This document shows positions 1-14,337 of a DNA stretch of 64,000 nucleotides, piece after piece. The stretch covers positions 42,218,775 to 42,282,774 of the forward strand of contig LS997567.1 of the NCBI GenBank assembly GCA_000469685.2, in the 5' to 3' direction. The notes under the pieces were generated by a model. That model ran no database searches and was not told the origin of the DNA. It worked only from the letters and a program-made list of their open reading frames with translations. The stretch's first letter is position 1. Each line of letters starts with the position of its first letter. The position numbers and the translations under genes were made by a program. Source of the stretch: Haemonchus contortus. Lineage: Eukaryota; Nematoda; Chromadorea; Rhabditida; Trichostrongylidae.

Positions 1-3000
1 ACAAATCCAAACCTATTTCCTTTCATGTTTTTATTAATTTTTATTTTTTATTTTTTGGACTTGCACTTTAATTTACCGTAGTCTTCGTCTTACTTGATAG
101 GAAGTGTTTCACCATTATCGATACAAAGCATTTACATATGACGCCATAGTGAACGAACAATGCTCCTTCTACCTGACCCGTGGTGATCAGGGGCGTGGCC
201 TGCTAATGTAGGCGTGATCTGTGCTGTGAAACAGGCCATGAATCCTGAGCCCCGAAGCATGCATAGAGTGACCCCATCCAACGCTCCCATAGAGCAATCC
301 CGACTTCTAGAAAATCAGGTTGTTTCTAGACCGTGTTTTCAGTAAGGGTGTCAAAATTCACTTTTACCAGTTGGGCGCTGCTACCCATTCCGATACCCCG
401 TAACAAAGCTATTCGGGAACCCTGCAATATCAAATAATATCGAGAAAAAACATTGATGAGAGCTGGTATCCGTGGATCCAGAATGTATTCTCGGAAATGG
501 TTCCCCTATAATTGAATGAAATTGCAAAAATTCCATTCCTCCTGCACTTGTCTTATGCAAGCTATTTTGGCCGATTGGGCGAAACCTGATCCCCTCTTGA
601 GCAAAGCTCTTGATAGAGATCCTTCCTTTTTTATCGACTATACCTGAAGAGCAATTACTACCATTTCTTGATTATTATGTTTTACTCTTCGAGTATCAAA
701 TTTTGCGGTTTCACGTTCGCATTATAAGCTAGCAACTCTGCTCCGTTTGTTAAAGTTTTTCTAACGCTTCCAGTGAATTGCTACTACGCGGAGAAATGGA
801 TTCACATCCTACCAAGTAAACATTAAAAAGTAATTTGATTCTTCGAAGATGTCACTCAATGACGACACGAAGAAGTTTCAGGGAATAAACAGAAACATAC
901 TCTCGGGATATCAAATAGCACTCAGATGAACATGAAGGCAAAGATCACGATGATGCTCTACTGGTTTCCTTTTTACTTGTGTCTTTCTTGAAGCCCCTTC
1001 CCAGACTCGAACAAGAATCGGGGTGTTCGTAGATTCTGCTCGATGCTTTTGCCTTTTTCCCCAGCCAACAAAACACTCCTAACGACTCTTCAGGTCTATC
1101 GACGAGGTCACCATTATGAGTGAAACGGGGATTATTTCCAGTGAAAAATGATGAACGTGCCGCCATTTGAACGGCCAAAAAAAGCTGTTGTCGAGCGTGA
1201 TGGAGCTTGCGTATAGGAAGGAAATAATTTCACCAGTTAGTCCTTTTCTAGTCGACTATAGCTCCACGGACTTCGATCCTTTTGAAAGAATGGTTGAAGA
1301 GAATAGAGCCCTGGTGGTGAGGGGTATGTAGTGGAATCTGATATTATCAGAAAAAATGTTTCAATTGAAAAACTGCTTCAAAGAAACCCTATTCTGAAAG
1401 TTTTGATTTCACCTATAATCGGCTACAGTTACAGCTTTATTGCCTTCTTGTCTCACTATTTCAAGAAGGGACCTCTAAAAATTCTTCTCCCTGTCGACAC
1501 ATTCTTCAGTAAACCACCTGCCTCAGCCAATAGAACCTGAAACCTGAAGAAGGTAAAGAGATTGGGGTAGCAGCGAATAAGTTATCTGACTGGTCAACCT
1601 TGCTTGAGAATCCGCCACGCATAAGACTTCTATCCAAAATCTCAGTAAGGTCAAAGAAAGTAGCCTCATATAGTGTTATGGACGAGGTGGCCAGATTACA
1701 ACTCTGCGTTTGAAGCCTTCCAGGCGATTTTGAGAGCAATCATCCAGCTTCAAGATAGGGAGAGTCGGATTTTCTAGGCTGTTCTACCGGACCAGATTCT
1801 AGGCACCCTATTTGTGTGTGCTAGTGCCGTCGACTTCCGTCTATGATATATAAGTAGCACTGGTTGTAAGTTGAACATTTGAAAGCTGTTGCGCTATCAA
1901 ATCTTTATTCCCGATCACCTCGTGACCAAGTTGAAATTAAGGCGGAAGGTGGCATAAATACGTAGTCATGAAACAAATTGAAGTCGCCCTTTACAAGAAG
2001 TTGCAAAAAACTTCAGGAATCAGAGCGTCCCTTCGGGAATCGAGTTGTTGTCGGTGACGAACGGCTTCAGAAGAGTGGTGGTGTCATTAGGATGTTATGG
2101 CGCTGAAAATTACTTTCGCCTACAATGCATGTTAAATTGATAGCTTCGAGTGGTTTTCAGGCAAAAAATTTAGGCCTATTGCTGAACATCAATATCATGG
2201 TCGGGTTTTACATCCCTTGGGGTCATCATCATCGACACTGATGTGTGCGTTTTCTCCGACTCATGCCAGGGAATGTTGCGCAGGAGATGGATTGGGCGGC
2301 CGCCCGTGTTGATCCTGATGGCCGTTGTCATCATCGTTGTCTATGGAAATTCATAGAATCCATATTTTGTCTTCGATTCATCGCAATAATCGTGGAACAG
2401 CTGTAGTTTTCCCCCATTCACTTCATATTTTCCGATTTCATTGTGGTAGCCTAGGGAAATGCAAATTTTATCACTAGTTCAGTTGCGCATGCAGAATGGG
2501 ATGGCAGATGGGAAGAAGTTAAACATCAAGGTTCATAATACTCGAATATCCACTCGAGTTCCATTGAAAGTAGGTAGCGAGTAATAATATGTAGTATGCC
2601 ATCCGAGTATGGCGTGACGACTGATTCGGAGCTGCGTGAGCTGCAGATATTACGCGTGTTCTTCGCCGAGTGTCAGCCTCCGTTGAAGCGTCAGTTCTTT
2701 AATTGTAGCATTGTCCTCGAATCTATGGCGCCCCAACAAGCGGGCTACTACTAACTGGACTCTCAGAGACAGAGAGTGCTAATCACCATTACGTCCATCT
2801 TCTTCTGGACAACGTCCACGTCTGAAAGGGCAACATGCTTGCGGCGTCTAAACGAACTTCTAGTCAATAGTATCTTTCAAAAAGCCTTGTACCTGTGTAA
2901 AACCCGGTCCTTGCTGAGCTCATGTCAAGTTTTTACTTACTTGTGCTGTAGGTCATTTTACTCAAACTATGGGCGGTCCAAGTTTCGCGAGAAATTTAGG

Positions 3001-6000
3001 ACTTTCAGTGACTTGTGAAAGATAATCGGAGCAGCGATGCGGACCTCCTGTGTCGTCCTTCGCCTAGACGAGCTCGATCTTCTTTTCGGACTTTTTTCGC
3101 TTCTAGAAAACACCCCAATCCGATATTTTAACTGCTTGTAAATTCTACTTTGCGATTTTTTTCTCTTCACCAAACAGACGAGGCCTTACTCGTTCTTAAT
3201 GAGTATCCTTCTTTTCCAATTGTTTACTGCCTAATCCCTATCGAGTAGATATCGGAATAATTACTTTTTAGCTCGAGAGTAGCTCTGCCCCATCACCCTT
3301 TGACACCTAATTAGTTTGATCTATTGGCCTCGATTTGAAGCAGCCGTCTCCTCCTAAGGCTCACAGGTTTCTCGACTTTATATGCCTTGGAGAATTACTT
3401 TTTGAATGCTTCTAACTTTGCAAGTTTCTCGTAGTTGAATTCATCCGATTTTTAAACTGTCATTTAAGTATCATCTCGGAATTTCCTGACTTTGCAAAAA
3501 TCTATGAATTCGATGTCTCAAGTACATTTTGATTATTGATAATAATCGTAAGATAAACTGAGATAGGACTTCATTTCTAAAGTGCAAACGAGTTTCTCGT
3601 TTAGCAAATGTGAAATTCATTACATTTTATGCTATTGTTCGATGTACGTAAACGAATTCACTCAATTGCACTTGAAGCTTTTAAGGGACGGCAATCAATA
3701 TTAAAATAGATAGTTAAGTGAAATTGAAAAATGCGTAAAAATGTATTGCATTTCACGCTTCTGAATCGTTACATTCAAGTAATTCTTGATATCAAATTGT
3801 ATCGGAAGCTATCACACTGTATCGATTGATCTCATATGTATCACATGAGCAGAGGTCTCTTCGCTATTACGGATAAGTCAAGCTGAAAGGCCGATTTTTA
3901 TCTTTTCTTCCTACTACTCTTTAAAACGGCGAAATACATGTATTGAGTTGGCAACTAGTAACTGCCGTTTTTCTTAGTATTCGAAAATTTATCTTGAAAA
4001 GTGGTTACCTACTTCTCAAAACCATCTGATTTTTTTATACCTGTATGTTTATGGTTAATATGTAAGTGTATAATTACTCTTTTTCAATGAAAAAACGCAA
4101 TGATTTTTTTTCAAAAAAATACGCATTTACAGGATTGCGAACCTTTTATTATTGACGATTTTGTTTATTTACCGAATTCCAATTTTTACGTATAGTCATG
4201 GTGCAAACTCGTGGGTAGAACCTCTTTCTCTGAGTTTGGAGAGAAATCAACTGTCCGCAGCAGTTGTATCCGGAAGGAAACAGGAGAGCAGTGTAGGCTC
4301 ATTGAAACCTCCATCCCTTTACTATTTAGGTTACTGGTAAAGGTTTGTATCTCTCGAATCAAGCAAGTCGGATTTAGCTGCATTGTTCTACTGCAAAAGA
4401 AGTCACGCATTAGTCGTACAACTTTTTTTCCTCAAATTTATTCAGCAACCGGTTGAATCTGGTCCCAACTAGTGGTAGACATCAAGGATCAACAAAAGTA
4501 TGAATTCCCGAAACCTCCTTTTTCCACCTCCTCGATTTGTGATTGGAAAAATCAGAGGCACAGGGACTCTGGGAGAATCCATCCATCACTTATGAGATTT
4601 TGAAAACTTTCCTCCAGACTTCTAATTTTTTTGGAACTTTTTTTGAATTCATTTCCAATTTTTATTACTTTCTCATGGAGATACGATAAAGTGGTTCGTT
4701 GATTCCTCTGGGATAGGGTCATGCTTCCGGCTTCCATTAAGATTTGTGTTCAGCTTTTTTATCCAGCCAGGCAAATCTGATACCCGATTAATTGACCCCA
4801 TAGGGATTGAAATCCTGGTGGCAACGGGCCATGGGATGGATTCCGCTATTGTGTTCAGGCAACCTCTAGCGATACGATTCATTACAAGCAGTCACTGAAG
4901 CCTCATTCATTAGAAGTTCCTGCGGAAAAACACAATTCCTACGATTGAAGGGTCATTTTGAGGGATGTTCCAGAAGTGGGTGTTCCGTGTTGGAGTATAT
5001 AGCCCAAGTGTTACAATGAATTCTGCAAAATGTTTCGATTTTGGAAGCTAAAATGCTTTGTTTGAAAAGAACTTCAAATCGATCGTTTCAAGAAACCTTT
5101 ACATCGTGGAACATTTCTTTGTAGTATTGGTCATGAGAGAAGATGACTGAGGAATTCATCAAAGTACCGCTAAAAGTTTAAGGTAAAAGTTCAGAATATG
5201 TTGTAAAGAGTGTTCGCAGATTCCATCATCTCTAAACTTGAAAGCTGTCTATTCAATTGTAATTCATTTTTTGTATGACTATTTCTCGCTTATTACTGCC
5301 AATTCCTGTACCCTATACCGTTTTTCAAGGAGCGGGTTTTTCGATAACTGTTTTGTAATTTACTTAGTTCTTGTATCGAAAAGTTTTCCTGAACGCTTTT
5401 AAGTTTGAAAGGAATTTTTAAATGGTATTGGATCCCGAAAACTTTTTACTCTTATTATTCGTCTTTTCTATTACTCATGCGTTATAATTTATACAATTCT
5501 TATGCAATACTTGTTTTTTGATCGTATATACTTTGTTGAAATCGGAGTATTCACAACTACATTCTGCTAATTTGCTCTGGGAGTGCTCGATTTCCCGAAG
5601 AAAGCCCTGGAATACACGCTCAGCAGTTTTTTCATCCTCTTCGGGGATAAAAACACTGCAGTGAAGAAAGCTGATTTGATGCAAGCTCTTTGAGGAGCGT
5701 GAAGACAGTATTGGAAGGTGCAAGATTCTATTGGACATCGAAATCCACGTCTGGAAACCTGGCTTTTTACGGGAGCTGTTGTTCTGAAAGGCTGCCCTCA
5801 TACTGATGGCAATATTTTTGTGTCGAACTCTTTTTTTTTCTGAAATCGATTATTTTGCCCGTTCCGATGTTGCGTACAGTGTCCGCGTACGGTCGCGGTG
5901 CATTCGGATTTCGTATTATTGCGTCTGAGGCTATTCGCCACAGTTCTCATCAATCGTTACCGTAAACCGCTCGTATTAACTTTTACACGTTAATATCTTG

Positions 6001-7124
6001 ATTGAAGGAAATCACCACACTTTTGTGAGCAGTTTCCACTTTGGTTCTTTTGGAAGTGATTTTAAAAATCATTGTTTCAAAAAACTTCCTTCCCGAGAGC
6101 GTCTGTTTCTACCTTTCTTCTGTTTCAAGAATTTTTTCTTCTCAAAGCGCTTGTTTCTACCTACTCATTGTCCATCCCACGATTTATGGGCCCTTTTGTT
6201 TCCAGTTTATTTTCGGATGATGATGGTACGGTGGTTTCTTGCGTCGTACAAAGTACAAAGTAGTATAGCCCGAAAATTCGTATTCAGAGTAATCTGAGAT
6301 GTCACTTTTTTTATGCAATGATTTATTTGGCAATTATTCAACGTTTTTACTAAAGCTGCGTTGGCTCACGAGCTCACGAGCTTGACATTTAGGATTTTTA
6401 TTTGGATGGTTGATGACTAGCCATGAGTCCCCGCTTACGGCAGGGTGGCGTGAGCTACCTCCATTGAAGCCATTCATTGAAAGCCTGACTTCATGGGCTT
6501 TTATGTGGTTCCCGCCTTTTCCTCCGGTTTCTGAGTAGGGCCCAGGGTAACTGAGCATATGGTATGCTCTACTGATTAGTTCCAACTAAAAGATTTCTGT
6601 TAGTAGCATTGTTTCGAGGTCATGGGGTTGCACCTTACATCCATGTCTCAGACCCATCAATTCCGTCAGTGCTAGGGGTAAGTCAAGTGGCCCGAGGTCA
6701 ATTTGCATGTCTGGATTTTACTGAAACAAAAGGTATAAAAATTTCTTTGCTCTGGATACCAGGAGTTTTGATAGCTTTTGTTAACAAATTCGAGTTCGAT
6801 TGTAGCATAACAATCCGAAAGCCCTTCCCAGAGGAATATGTTTTCAGTAGAGGGTTTCGATAGCGATCAGCTGTTTCCAATCACCCTTCAGGCAAGCTCC
6901 TGAGAACACCAAGGAAGTGTTTCTATCACAGAAAGAGCTTTCCCTCTGATTGCCCTTCTTCTTTGTCAGTTGAATTTCCAATAAACATTAACCATGCTAG
7001 CCTATAGGCATTATCGGATTTAAAGTTGATTTCAGCCATTCGTTCGGACCATCCAGTTGTCGATGAAGAAATGAATTTCTTGTGATTGTAAAAACTGAAA
7101 GCGCTCTCCAATAATGAAAGGAGA
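1..7124. other. No supported gene
   Basis: Only short open frames without coding character or splice support. The longest (5475-5801, - strand, 108 codons) shows no recognised motif. No RNA gene or clear repeat found. Confidence 0.5.
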
Positions 7125-7181
7125 AACATTGCACCAGGATATTCATGGAAAGATCATCCATGATTATCCTGGTGCAATGTT
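7125..7181. repeat. Near-perfect 25-bp inverted repeat with 7-base loop
   Basis: The left arm 7125-7149 and right arm 7157-7181 are reverse complements with one mismatch in 25, around the loop aagatca. It is directly followed by a poly-C run (7186-7206). It could be a foldback transposon end or a hairpin RNA. Confidence 0.85.
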
Positions 7182-7185
7182 CAGG

Positions 7186-7206
7186 CCCCCCACCCCCCCC
7201 CCCCCC
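7186..7206. repeat. Poly-C tract
   Basis: Twenty Cs interrupted by one A. Similar C or G runs occur at 29506-29516, 51136-51161 and 60803-60817. Confidence 0.9.
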
Positions 7207-7696
7207 TTTCTTCGTACTGTATCCGTGCCTGCTCCCTTTACTCAAACATAGCACCTCATAATTATGTATTATTATATGATCACCAAAAAGTTCTGATGGA
7301 ACTCGTAACTTGAGTTCCGTGGAACATAGAGTCGATCGGTTTGCGGTTTGCGTCAGCAGCTTCGCCGGTTTGACGCCATCCACTTTTGTGGGTGGTACCG
7401 GATGCTTTCGAAAAAAAAGTTCGGCGAAGTCGGTAGTGGTGAAAGTGAGGCGTTGAGGAGCCTATATTCAGCCTTTTTGGAGCAAACTATACTTGTGCTT
7501 TACTCCGTCCATGTTGGCAAGATATAGGGTAAAGCGAAATTGCGGTGTAGAGGAATTTGCGTTGCTTAATTTGCCATAGTAAGTACTACCTCAGACCTCA
7601 GTCTTCGCGTGTCCCATTCATCTCTTTTATAGTTTTTCTTAAACGAATGATGTTCTGTTATATTATATTGTGTTGTTTATATTATATTGTGTATAT

Positions 7697-7925
7697 TAAT
7701 GGAGGACAGGGGCGGGGGTGCACTATCTCCCACACGCATGGTCCGGGAATCGAATCTGGGAGCGTTACTTGCACAGACCAACTAAGCCTCCCATTTCTCC
7801 GGGATAGGCTAACTGGAATCTGATTCGTCTTGGAAGATAAAAGCACTTACTTGTACGATTGTTGGCCACCGCAATACATTGTATAGGCAACCTACGCATT
7901 CCAACCGTCATTAAGATTCCGAATG
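7697..7925 (+). repeat. tRNA-derived interspersed repeat, copy 1
   Basis: Contains a B-box-like core (gcatggtccgggaatcgaat). Downstream blocks (acttgtac...ggccaccgc...gtataggc...cctacgcat) match in order the copy at about 54740-54930. It is diverged, so not a functional tRNA. Confidence 0.5.
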
Positions 7926-10900
7926 AAAGTCAAACGCTGGGGCGCACCCCAAGACACGGGATTTTTTTAACGAATCATTCGATTCAGGGTGGTTCTGATC
8001 TTGTTCGTCTTTGTGACAAACTAGAAAGTGATTTGCATTTCCTGAAAAGAGAAACACAGAGGCCTGAATAAGCAATGGAGCGAAAGCTTGTTCATGTGTT
8101 TCTATAATAGTAGGGTTTCGATGAAAATAACAATACTAGCGACTACCATATTGTGGAAAATTGTAGGTTAATCGGATGAAGAGGGGTAAAGAGGGTGAAC
8201 CGCACTGGCACAGTCTAAATTGATGGTTCTACCCTCTAAGTCCATCCACTTGATCCATCCCTCACAGGAAAGATGAAATCCCGAGCTTGTTCAGCGGGGG
8301 CAAACCTGGAAGCTGAAGCTCACAGAAATGCTTTCTCAAGCCATTCAAGGTGTGAGCCTTACCGTTCCAGCAATGATCACTTCCATATGAGGTGCGCCCT
8401 GCATTCGACTTCCTTCAAGATTCATATCGGTGTTGGAATGTGTATTGCCTTAAGCTGTTTTATGATGTACATTTTAAGAATTGCATCCTCCCAGATGAGA
8501 ATCCTCCCAAAATTCTAGGAATAGGGTTAGCGAGTCATTTCACTCATAATGGATGGAATGCCCCACGATCAAATGACCTTAGCGGGTGGGCAAGTTGCAC
8601 TCCCAAGCAAATGTTGTTGAGTTGAAACTTCAACTTCTGGTGTTTCAGTTAGTTTCATGCGAGGGGGTGAAAGACTAACTGGGAATGGACGTCCAGAACG
8701 AGCATGTCACTATTTTGCGTACGCAGTGGTCTCGAAGACATCTTTCATCCCGGGTCAAACTTGTCGGGCATACACTCTCTAAATCTTTCCGCCAACATGT
8801 AGCATAGTAGAAACATTTTTTTGTCGGTTCTTGCGAAAAAGTACTAGTAAACTAATAATTAATACTATTTTGGTGCAGCTTCAATCCAATAGGTAACTTA
8901 TAGTCCAGATCCAAAACTTCAAAAAAAGGTTTCTGCTCGGAGAGTACCTGGGAAAGGTGTCATCGACGGGCCTATATACCTTGCCCATGTTTTTATATCG
9001 GCAGATATAATATGATTAGTTTCTCGAGTGTTACTTGTTATAAGGGTGTTTCTGTACTAGTTGCCTATCACTAAATAGTACACTTTTGAGTGTGACTTTT
9101 CCATTAGTGCATAGGCTAGTCGCTTCTAATTTCCGTTCATGGAAAGTGTAGATCTAAAAGAGTTTCTTCGGTGTAACATTTCGTGGAAAACCTTCTGACC
9201 AGCAGAATCCTCTAAATTCCTTCTAATTCCTTTAGTAAATTTTGAGGATAAATCTTTTTTCTCGATCAGGCTTGCTTAGCTTGTGATCACTGCAATGTTT
9301 GTATGCATAGGTAACACTTAATACAGCTGTTAACTTCTAATAGGCGATTTAATTCACACTACCAGTTTCTAGGTTTTCAGAGAGTGTTTGATGCTTCTCG
9401 ACATGCTGTCAGTATTATCAGAAACGTGCTGAATTATGGGCAGAGTTAGAGATCAGTGGGGGACCCTACCTTAGGTTTGTCGGGAACTCCTTTCACACAG
9501 TGGCTCCTGATTCAGGGTCAGACGGGTTTCGCGTAGCGAACAGGAGGAAGCGAAGGTAACAGGAGGTAACAGGGGGGTGGGAATGGATCCAATGCAGGAA
9601 AACGTACCTTACTAGCTATTGCCTTGACTGAAGCGAAGAGATTCCCTGTTTCAGCCGCAACATTCTTCATCTTTTCTGAGTTCTTCTCGATCGTAGTTTC
9701 TAGAGGCAGCCAGACAAACAAAGTTGTTCTACGGTTTTGTTCTTGTCCTTTTTTCGACTGGACTCCTTGTGGAAAGGATAACACGACTCTTGTGTAGAAC
9801 GTCATACACAACTATTTTTGGCAATCTCTGGTCTTAATCAGCTGGTCCCCACTTAACGGCCATCCTGAAAATCATAGACGATTTAACTCTTGTGTATAGT
9901 GCGGTCTAACGTCAATTTTTTGGGGGCTCTATAAAACTCTATGAGACCTCTGTGTTTGCAGCTCTCATCGTGAAAGAGCATGCAGGATTATGCTCATGGA
10001 ATGATCTTATTGAGGGCGGTCGACGACTGGGAGAGCTCTAAGACTAGTAATTTATTGATGGCGATGGTGAAAATTGAACGGTTCCATTAAAATAGTGTTA
10101 TTAATTATCATCAACTATCATCTGATATTCTGTCGTATTATATAACGTTTATACAATCTAGTGAGCACCATTATCAAAGGTAACCGCCTTGCGGCCGCTC
10201 GCTTCTGTAACACTTATGTGTCCACTTACGCCCAATCATTATAAACGTGTCATTTCCCACTGTATCGATTACTTTCCCCTATATCGAGAAAACCTCTCAA
10301 TACTTTGCATGCACCTAACTTTCAAGAGATATCCGTCTTTAATATCCTTTTTATGGGAGTTCACCTGCACTGAGAGATAAGGGATTGGAAGGAATGCGGA
10401 AATAGGTCTCGTGAAAGAAACCTAGCATGAATATGGCGTGAATCTTTGCTAATGTTAGTCATTTGTTTCTGTTAGATGCTCTGGGGTTTCGTTCAGTGCA
10501 TCAGTAAGGCTCTACGCTTCGAGATGGCTTAATCACTGGGGAATACCACTTGAAAAATGGCGATCTGTTGGCGCACTGGGGCTGAATAGGTGTCCAGTGG
10601 CTCGATGTGAATAGAAAGCACATAAATTTACATATGATCGAAATTCTCCAAGTTCATTGATATATGTTGTCTGAGATCGACATCACTACATCAAAAGTAC
10701 ATTAAAGTAAAATACCAAGCAGCGTGGTAGTCTCGAGGAGGGACTATGAAATTCAGGCATTTAACTACCTTCAATTCTTGCATTAAAAATCCCTGGATAA
10801 AAAATACGTGGCTCAATCTTGGCTTCAAAATCTGGGAAATGTCCTTCAAGGTCAGCCTTTTTCTATCACTTGCCGTATTATATCCTCATTCATAGGCGGA

Positions 10901-11387
10901 CCATAATCGTGCAATAATCTTCAATCAAAATGCCCGTTTGGTTCAACCATTTAGCCGAACCAGTAATAGTACCAGTTTTTAAGGGACCGAAAGCAAGGAC
11001 ATATCTCGAGAATCAGAAAAAATCGTGTGTAACATCTAAATTCTTGAAACTTTCATTTCTGCTGGAGTTAAGGAACTCATGTCCTATCCTTTACTTTACT
11101 TTTACCCAGATATATGACTTTCAAGTTATCTAGTCTATGTCCATGCTCCATTTCAGTTTACCCTTGTTTCCTTGCTTCTTAAAAAATTGACAGCCATTCA
11201 ATTTGTAAAAGTTACTTGTTCAGCGCCTGTCAGCCTAGCTGTCTACCCTATTTGTTGCCATCGAGTCCGAAATAGAAAATACTTTGACTACCGACTTTGT
11301 CGTTTGTCATTTGGCATCTTGGCTTTTTTCTAGCTACTTGTTAAATCACACATTTACAGGTAATAACAGACTGGTAAGGACGTGGTG
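7926..11387. other. No supported gene
   Basis: AT-rich, with short frames only. Nothing recognised before the exon at 11388. Confidence 0.5.
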
Positions 11388-12590
11388 ATGGTGTTACCAG
11401 TTGGTGCGCCGAATCCTTTGATCAGTCAACGTCCTGTAACCCTTCGACCTAGACCAGTACCGGTACCACAAGGGGAACGTGTCGCAGGTGCTGCTGCATT
11501 ACCGGTTCTGCCCGCTCCGCTGATCGTCCAACATGTGGCTCAAAACCAGCACGTTGAGGTGCAGCTCGGTCTTGCACCCACTGGAGGAGGCGGATTTTTC
11601 GCATCGGTACGTGCTTGCCAATTAACATTCCTTTGCTCATCTGGTCTCTTTTCCTCCTTTTCACATCTTTTTCGGATCTACAGCTGTTGGCTTTTATTGT
11701 CAAACTAGTCAGCTTCTGATGTAGCTCGTTTTTAATAATTTTAATTATGAGAAAAAAGCGATAATTCATCATGTTCCGTACTGCCGTATCTGATGTAAGC
11801 GCAGTTTATACTCAGCTCTAGATAATCGATTGACTTCCCGCCTAATTCGGGACCTTCGAAACAGTGGCTCGGGTGTTTATAGTGGGGTGTTCTTGTCGAC
11901 TCTGTTCTTTCACTGCAGTCAATGTAATGTGCAGGGACCCGATTACTTTTTTTGTCAAAATTTTTACCGAAAGATTGACCGAAATAGGGCCCCAGTGTTA
12001 TTGAGGGAAACTTGATAGTTTTTGTGACACATTTTCATACTTAAGGCTTCCTGAAGCACTTATTTTATTTTTATTTTATTTGTGTTACAGAAAACTTGGT
12101 GTCATTCAATTAAGCGTTTTTACTTGTCACTGGTCCTTTGCAAAGAGTTCGTATACCCAGTTTTTTACTCCTATATATGCTTTATAAAGTTTATAAAGTT
12201 ATGTGCTTCCGCTTATACTTATTTTTCGCATATTTTTTTCATACATGCTATTTATAGCTGTTATGAGACAACAACCACTTAGTATTGTAATTAGCTATTA
12301 ATAACAACTACTACAGTGGTGCTTCATCAGATGAGCCCTTGCTGTAGGTATACTAGTTGATATGTGTACCCTGACTTACTGCAACATACTCGTTAGTAAT
12401 TTTGGCTTGTTGTCTCTTGCTAGCTGCTGTTTATTCGCTTCAGCATGAGATTCGGAAGTTCGAAGTTGAACTCAAGCCGGATCACGATAGTATAGAGGAT
12501 AAGAGCTTTGTGACTACAAAGCACAGCACGAGTACAGTCACCAGTTCAGCAGATTCTAAGTGTTCTACCAATCACCCAACGACCTTCTGA
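11388..12590 (+). CDS. Hypothetical two-exon gene, Pro/Val/Ala-rich N-terminus, unknown function
   Basis: Exon 11388-11606 starts MVLPVGAPNPLISQRPV and ends LAPTGGGGFFAS at donor gtacgt (11607, phase 0). Exon 12444-12590 follows a pyrimidine-rich acceptor (cgcttcag) and runs HEIRKFEVELKPDHDSIEDK to CSTNHPTTF, stop TGA. The total is 121 residues. The first part is rich in Pro, Val, Gln and Ala, the second is acidic then Ser/Thr-rich. There is no signal peptide, membrane segment or known domain that I recognise. The frame of the first exon is open upstream to a possible acceptor at 11369, so it may be internal. The first exon has clear coding-type codon use. The join of the two is supported only by matching phase. 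Confidence 0.5.
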
Positions 12591-14132
12591 CTACTATGTA
12601 GTTCTTACTACTTGAAAGTCTACTGGTTTGAGAATCCCCCAAGCTTTCTCCTTCTTATTTGTGGCTGTGTGTTTCTGTAGGTTGGCAGGGATTCTAGGGA
12701 TCCTTCAACAGACGGCTCTTTCATTTTTCACAGCTACATCTCTTTTTCGCCATCGAAATGCACGTTTCATTTATGATGACCTTTTGAAGGCTGGTCAAAA
12801 GGGCCATTTAGATAACTAGTATATTACTCTGCATCTGCCTGGCGTGCTAGCTGGCATATCCCAGCCGTGCTGAAAAATCTCGCCCTACTACTATAGAACC
12901 CGTACACAATAGCTCACAGTAACTAAGATTCATTTATTTTGATCATAATCCGTTAACCAGTATCGGAGCTGTTACACTTTTGTATCAAACAGCATGGCAG
13001 GTAGACACAGCAGTCAGAAACTTCAGGTAGGGCTTACTTATCTTTGAAGTTATTTAACCCTCAAGTTCTAGATAGAGCATGTTCCATTAGAAAGTCGCAC
13101 AGGTTCTCATCGCTCTTGTTTATTAATTTCTAAATTCAAATAAACAATAATAATACAGTGATATTTATTATTTATTTATATTTTGACACTTTTCACATTT
13201 ATTTGTGAATGTATTTCACGCGCGAAATCTTCTTTCATGTAGCAATTTTGCAAAGACTTACTATCCTGAATTATAAAATTCAGATGCTTCAGGTGTAGTT
13301 TTGGGCGATCAATACAATCATCTTTTTAAAATTTATTGATCGCTCCTGTAACGGAAAATACGATCGATTTTTTGTGCAAAATTGCAACGAAATTCCCTAC
13401 CATTAGCTCTCAGAGCGTGCAAAGCGCCTGCTGTCTGTCGGCTTTAGTTCACCCTGTTCAGAAAGCTGAGACCACGTTTGCATCGCACCCTTTACTTTTC
13501 AGCTCATATTACTTGTTTGAATAGAGAAAAAAAATCAACTTTCCTTGTTGCAAAGCGTTACTAGTAAATTGTTGATGCTAAAAATACTTTCATAGCGTTT
13601 TCATTTTGTAATAATAAATCATAGAAAGAAAAGTAATTATAGTTTTTTTCGGTCTAATGTTACAACAATATTCATGTTCTCCGAGGCTTATTGCATAGGC
13701 AATCAGTCATTCTGACAGGCTATTTACAATTTAGTTGCTGTAAAAGCAGTTTTTCTCGTATCCTTCTGGTTTGTCATAATACTTAAGTATTCACAAGTAT
13801 AATGCAGGGCACAGGGATAGCAAAATCGCTTGAATTATTCGAGAGAAAGACCAAAAACAATAGATTTCCCAATTTTTCTTTACGTCTACGATGAGCAAGG
13901 TTATGATGCTATCAAATGATCAGGTATTTTTGGCTTGTTGATTATTTCTTGATGATTTATTGATTATTGATTGGAAATAACGAGATAAATCCTACTGTAG
14001 TCCATTACTGTCCTTATAGAATTTCCCTCTTCTCATAATCTTATGTCAAATTCCTATTTTCCCAGAACAACTCCGAGAACCTGCGTCTTATTAGTCTATC
14101 ATGGAGAGCCTACTAGAGCATGCGTGCATCAT

Positions 14133-14169
14133 CCAATCAGAGACGCGTGCAAACAGTGCCTCTGATTGG
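14133..14169. repeat. 10-bp inverted repeat (CCAATCAGAG / CTCTGATTGG)
   Basis: Perfect arms at 14133-14142 and 14160-14169 with a 17-base loop. A third CCAATCA occurs shortly after, so CCAAT-type protein sites are an alternative reading. Confidence 0.7.
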
Positions 14170-14300
14170 AGGACTGTCTGCGACAACCAATCACATTCCG
14201 TTTTGTACGCTGTGGCAGAAAATTCGAAATATGTTTATAGTTTCAAGGAAGTCGTACCTAATCTAATTGTCCTTCTCACGTGGTGACACCACACCAGAAC

Positions 14301-14337
14301 AAGTTCAGTACATCACGTGTAGTGGTGTACTGAACTT
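14301..14337. repeat. 16-bp inverted repeat with 5-base loop
   Basis: Arms 14301-14316 and 14322-14337 (aagttcagtaca... / ...tgtactgaactt) pair with one G-T wobble. Similarity continues loosely outside the arms. Confidence 0.8.

Noticed and set aside
5475..5801. 108-codon open frame on the - strand
   Set aside because: No recognised motif and no flanking exon. Length is possible by chance.
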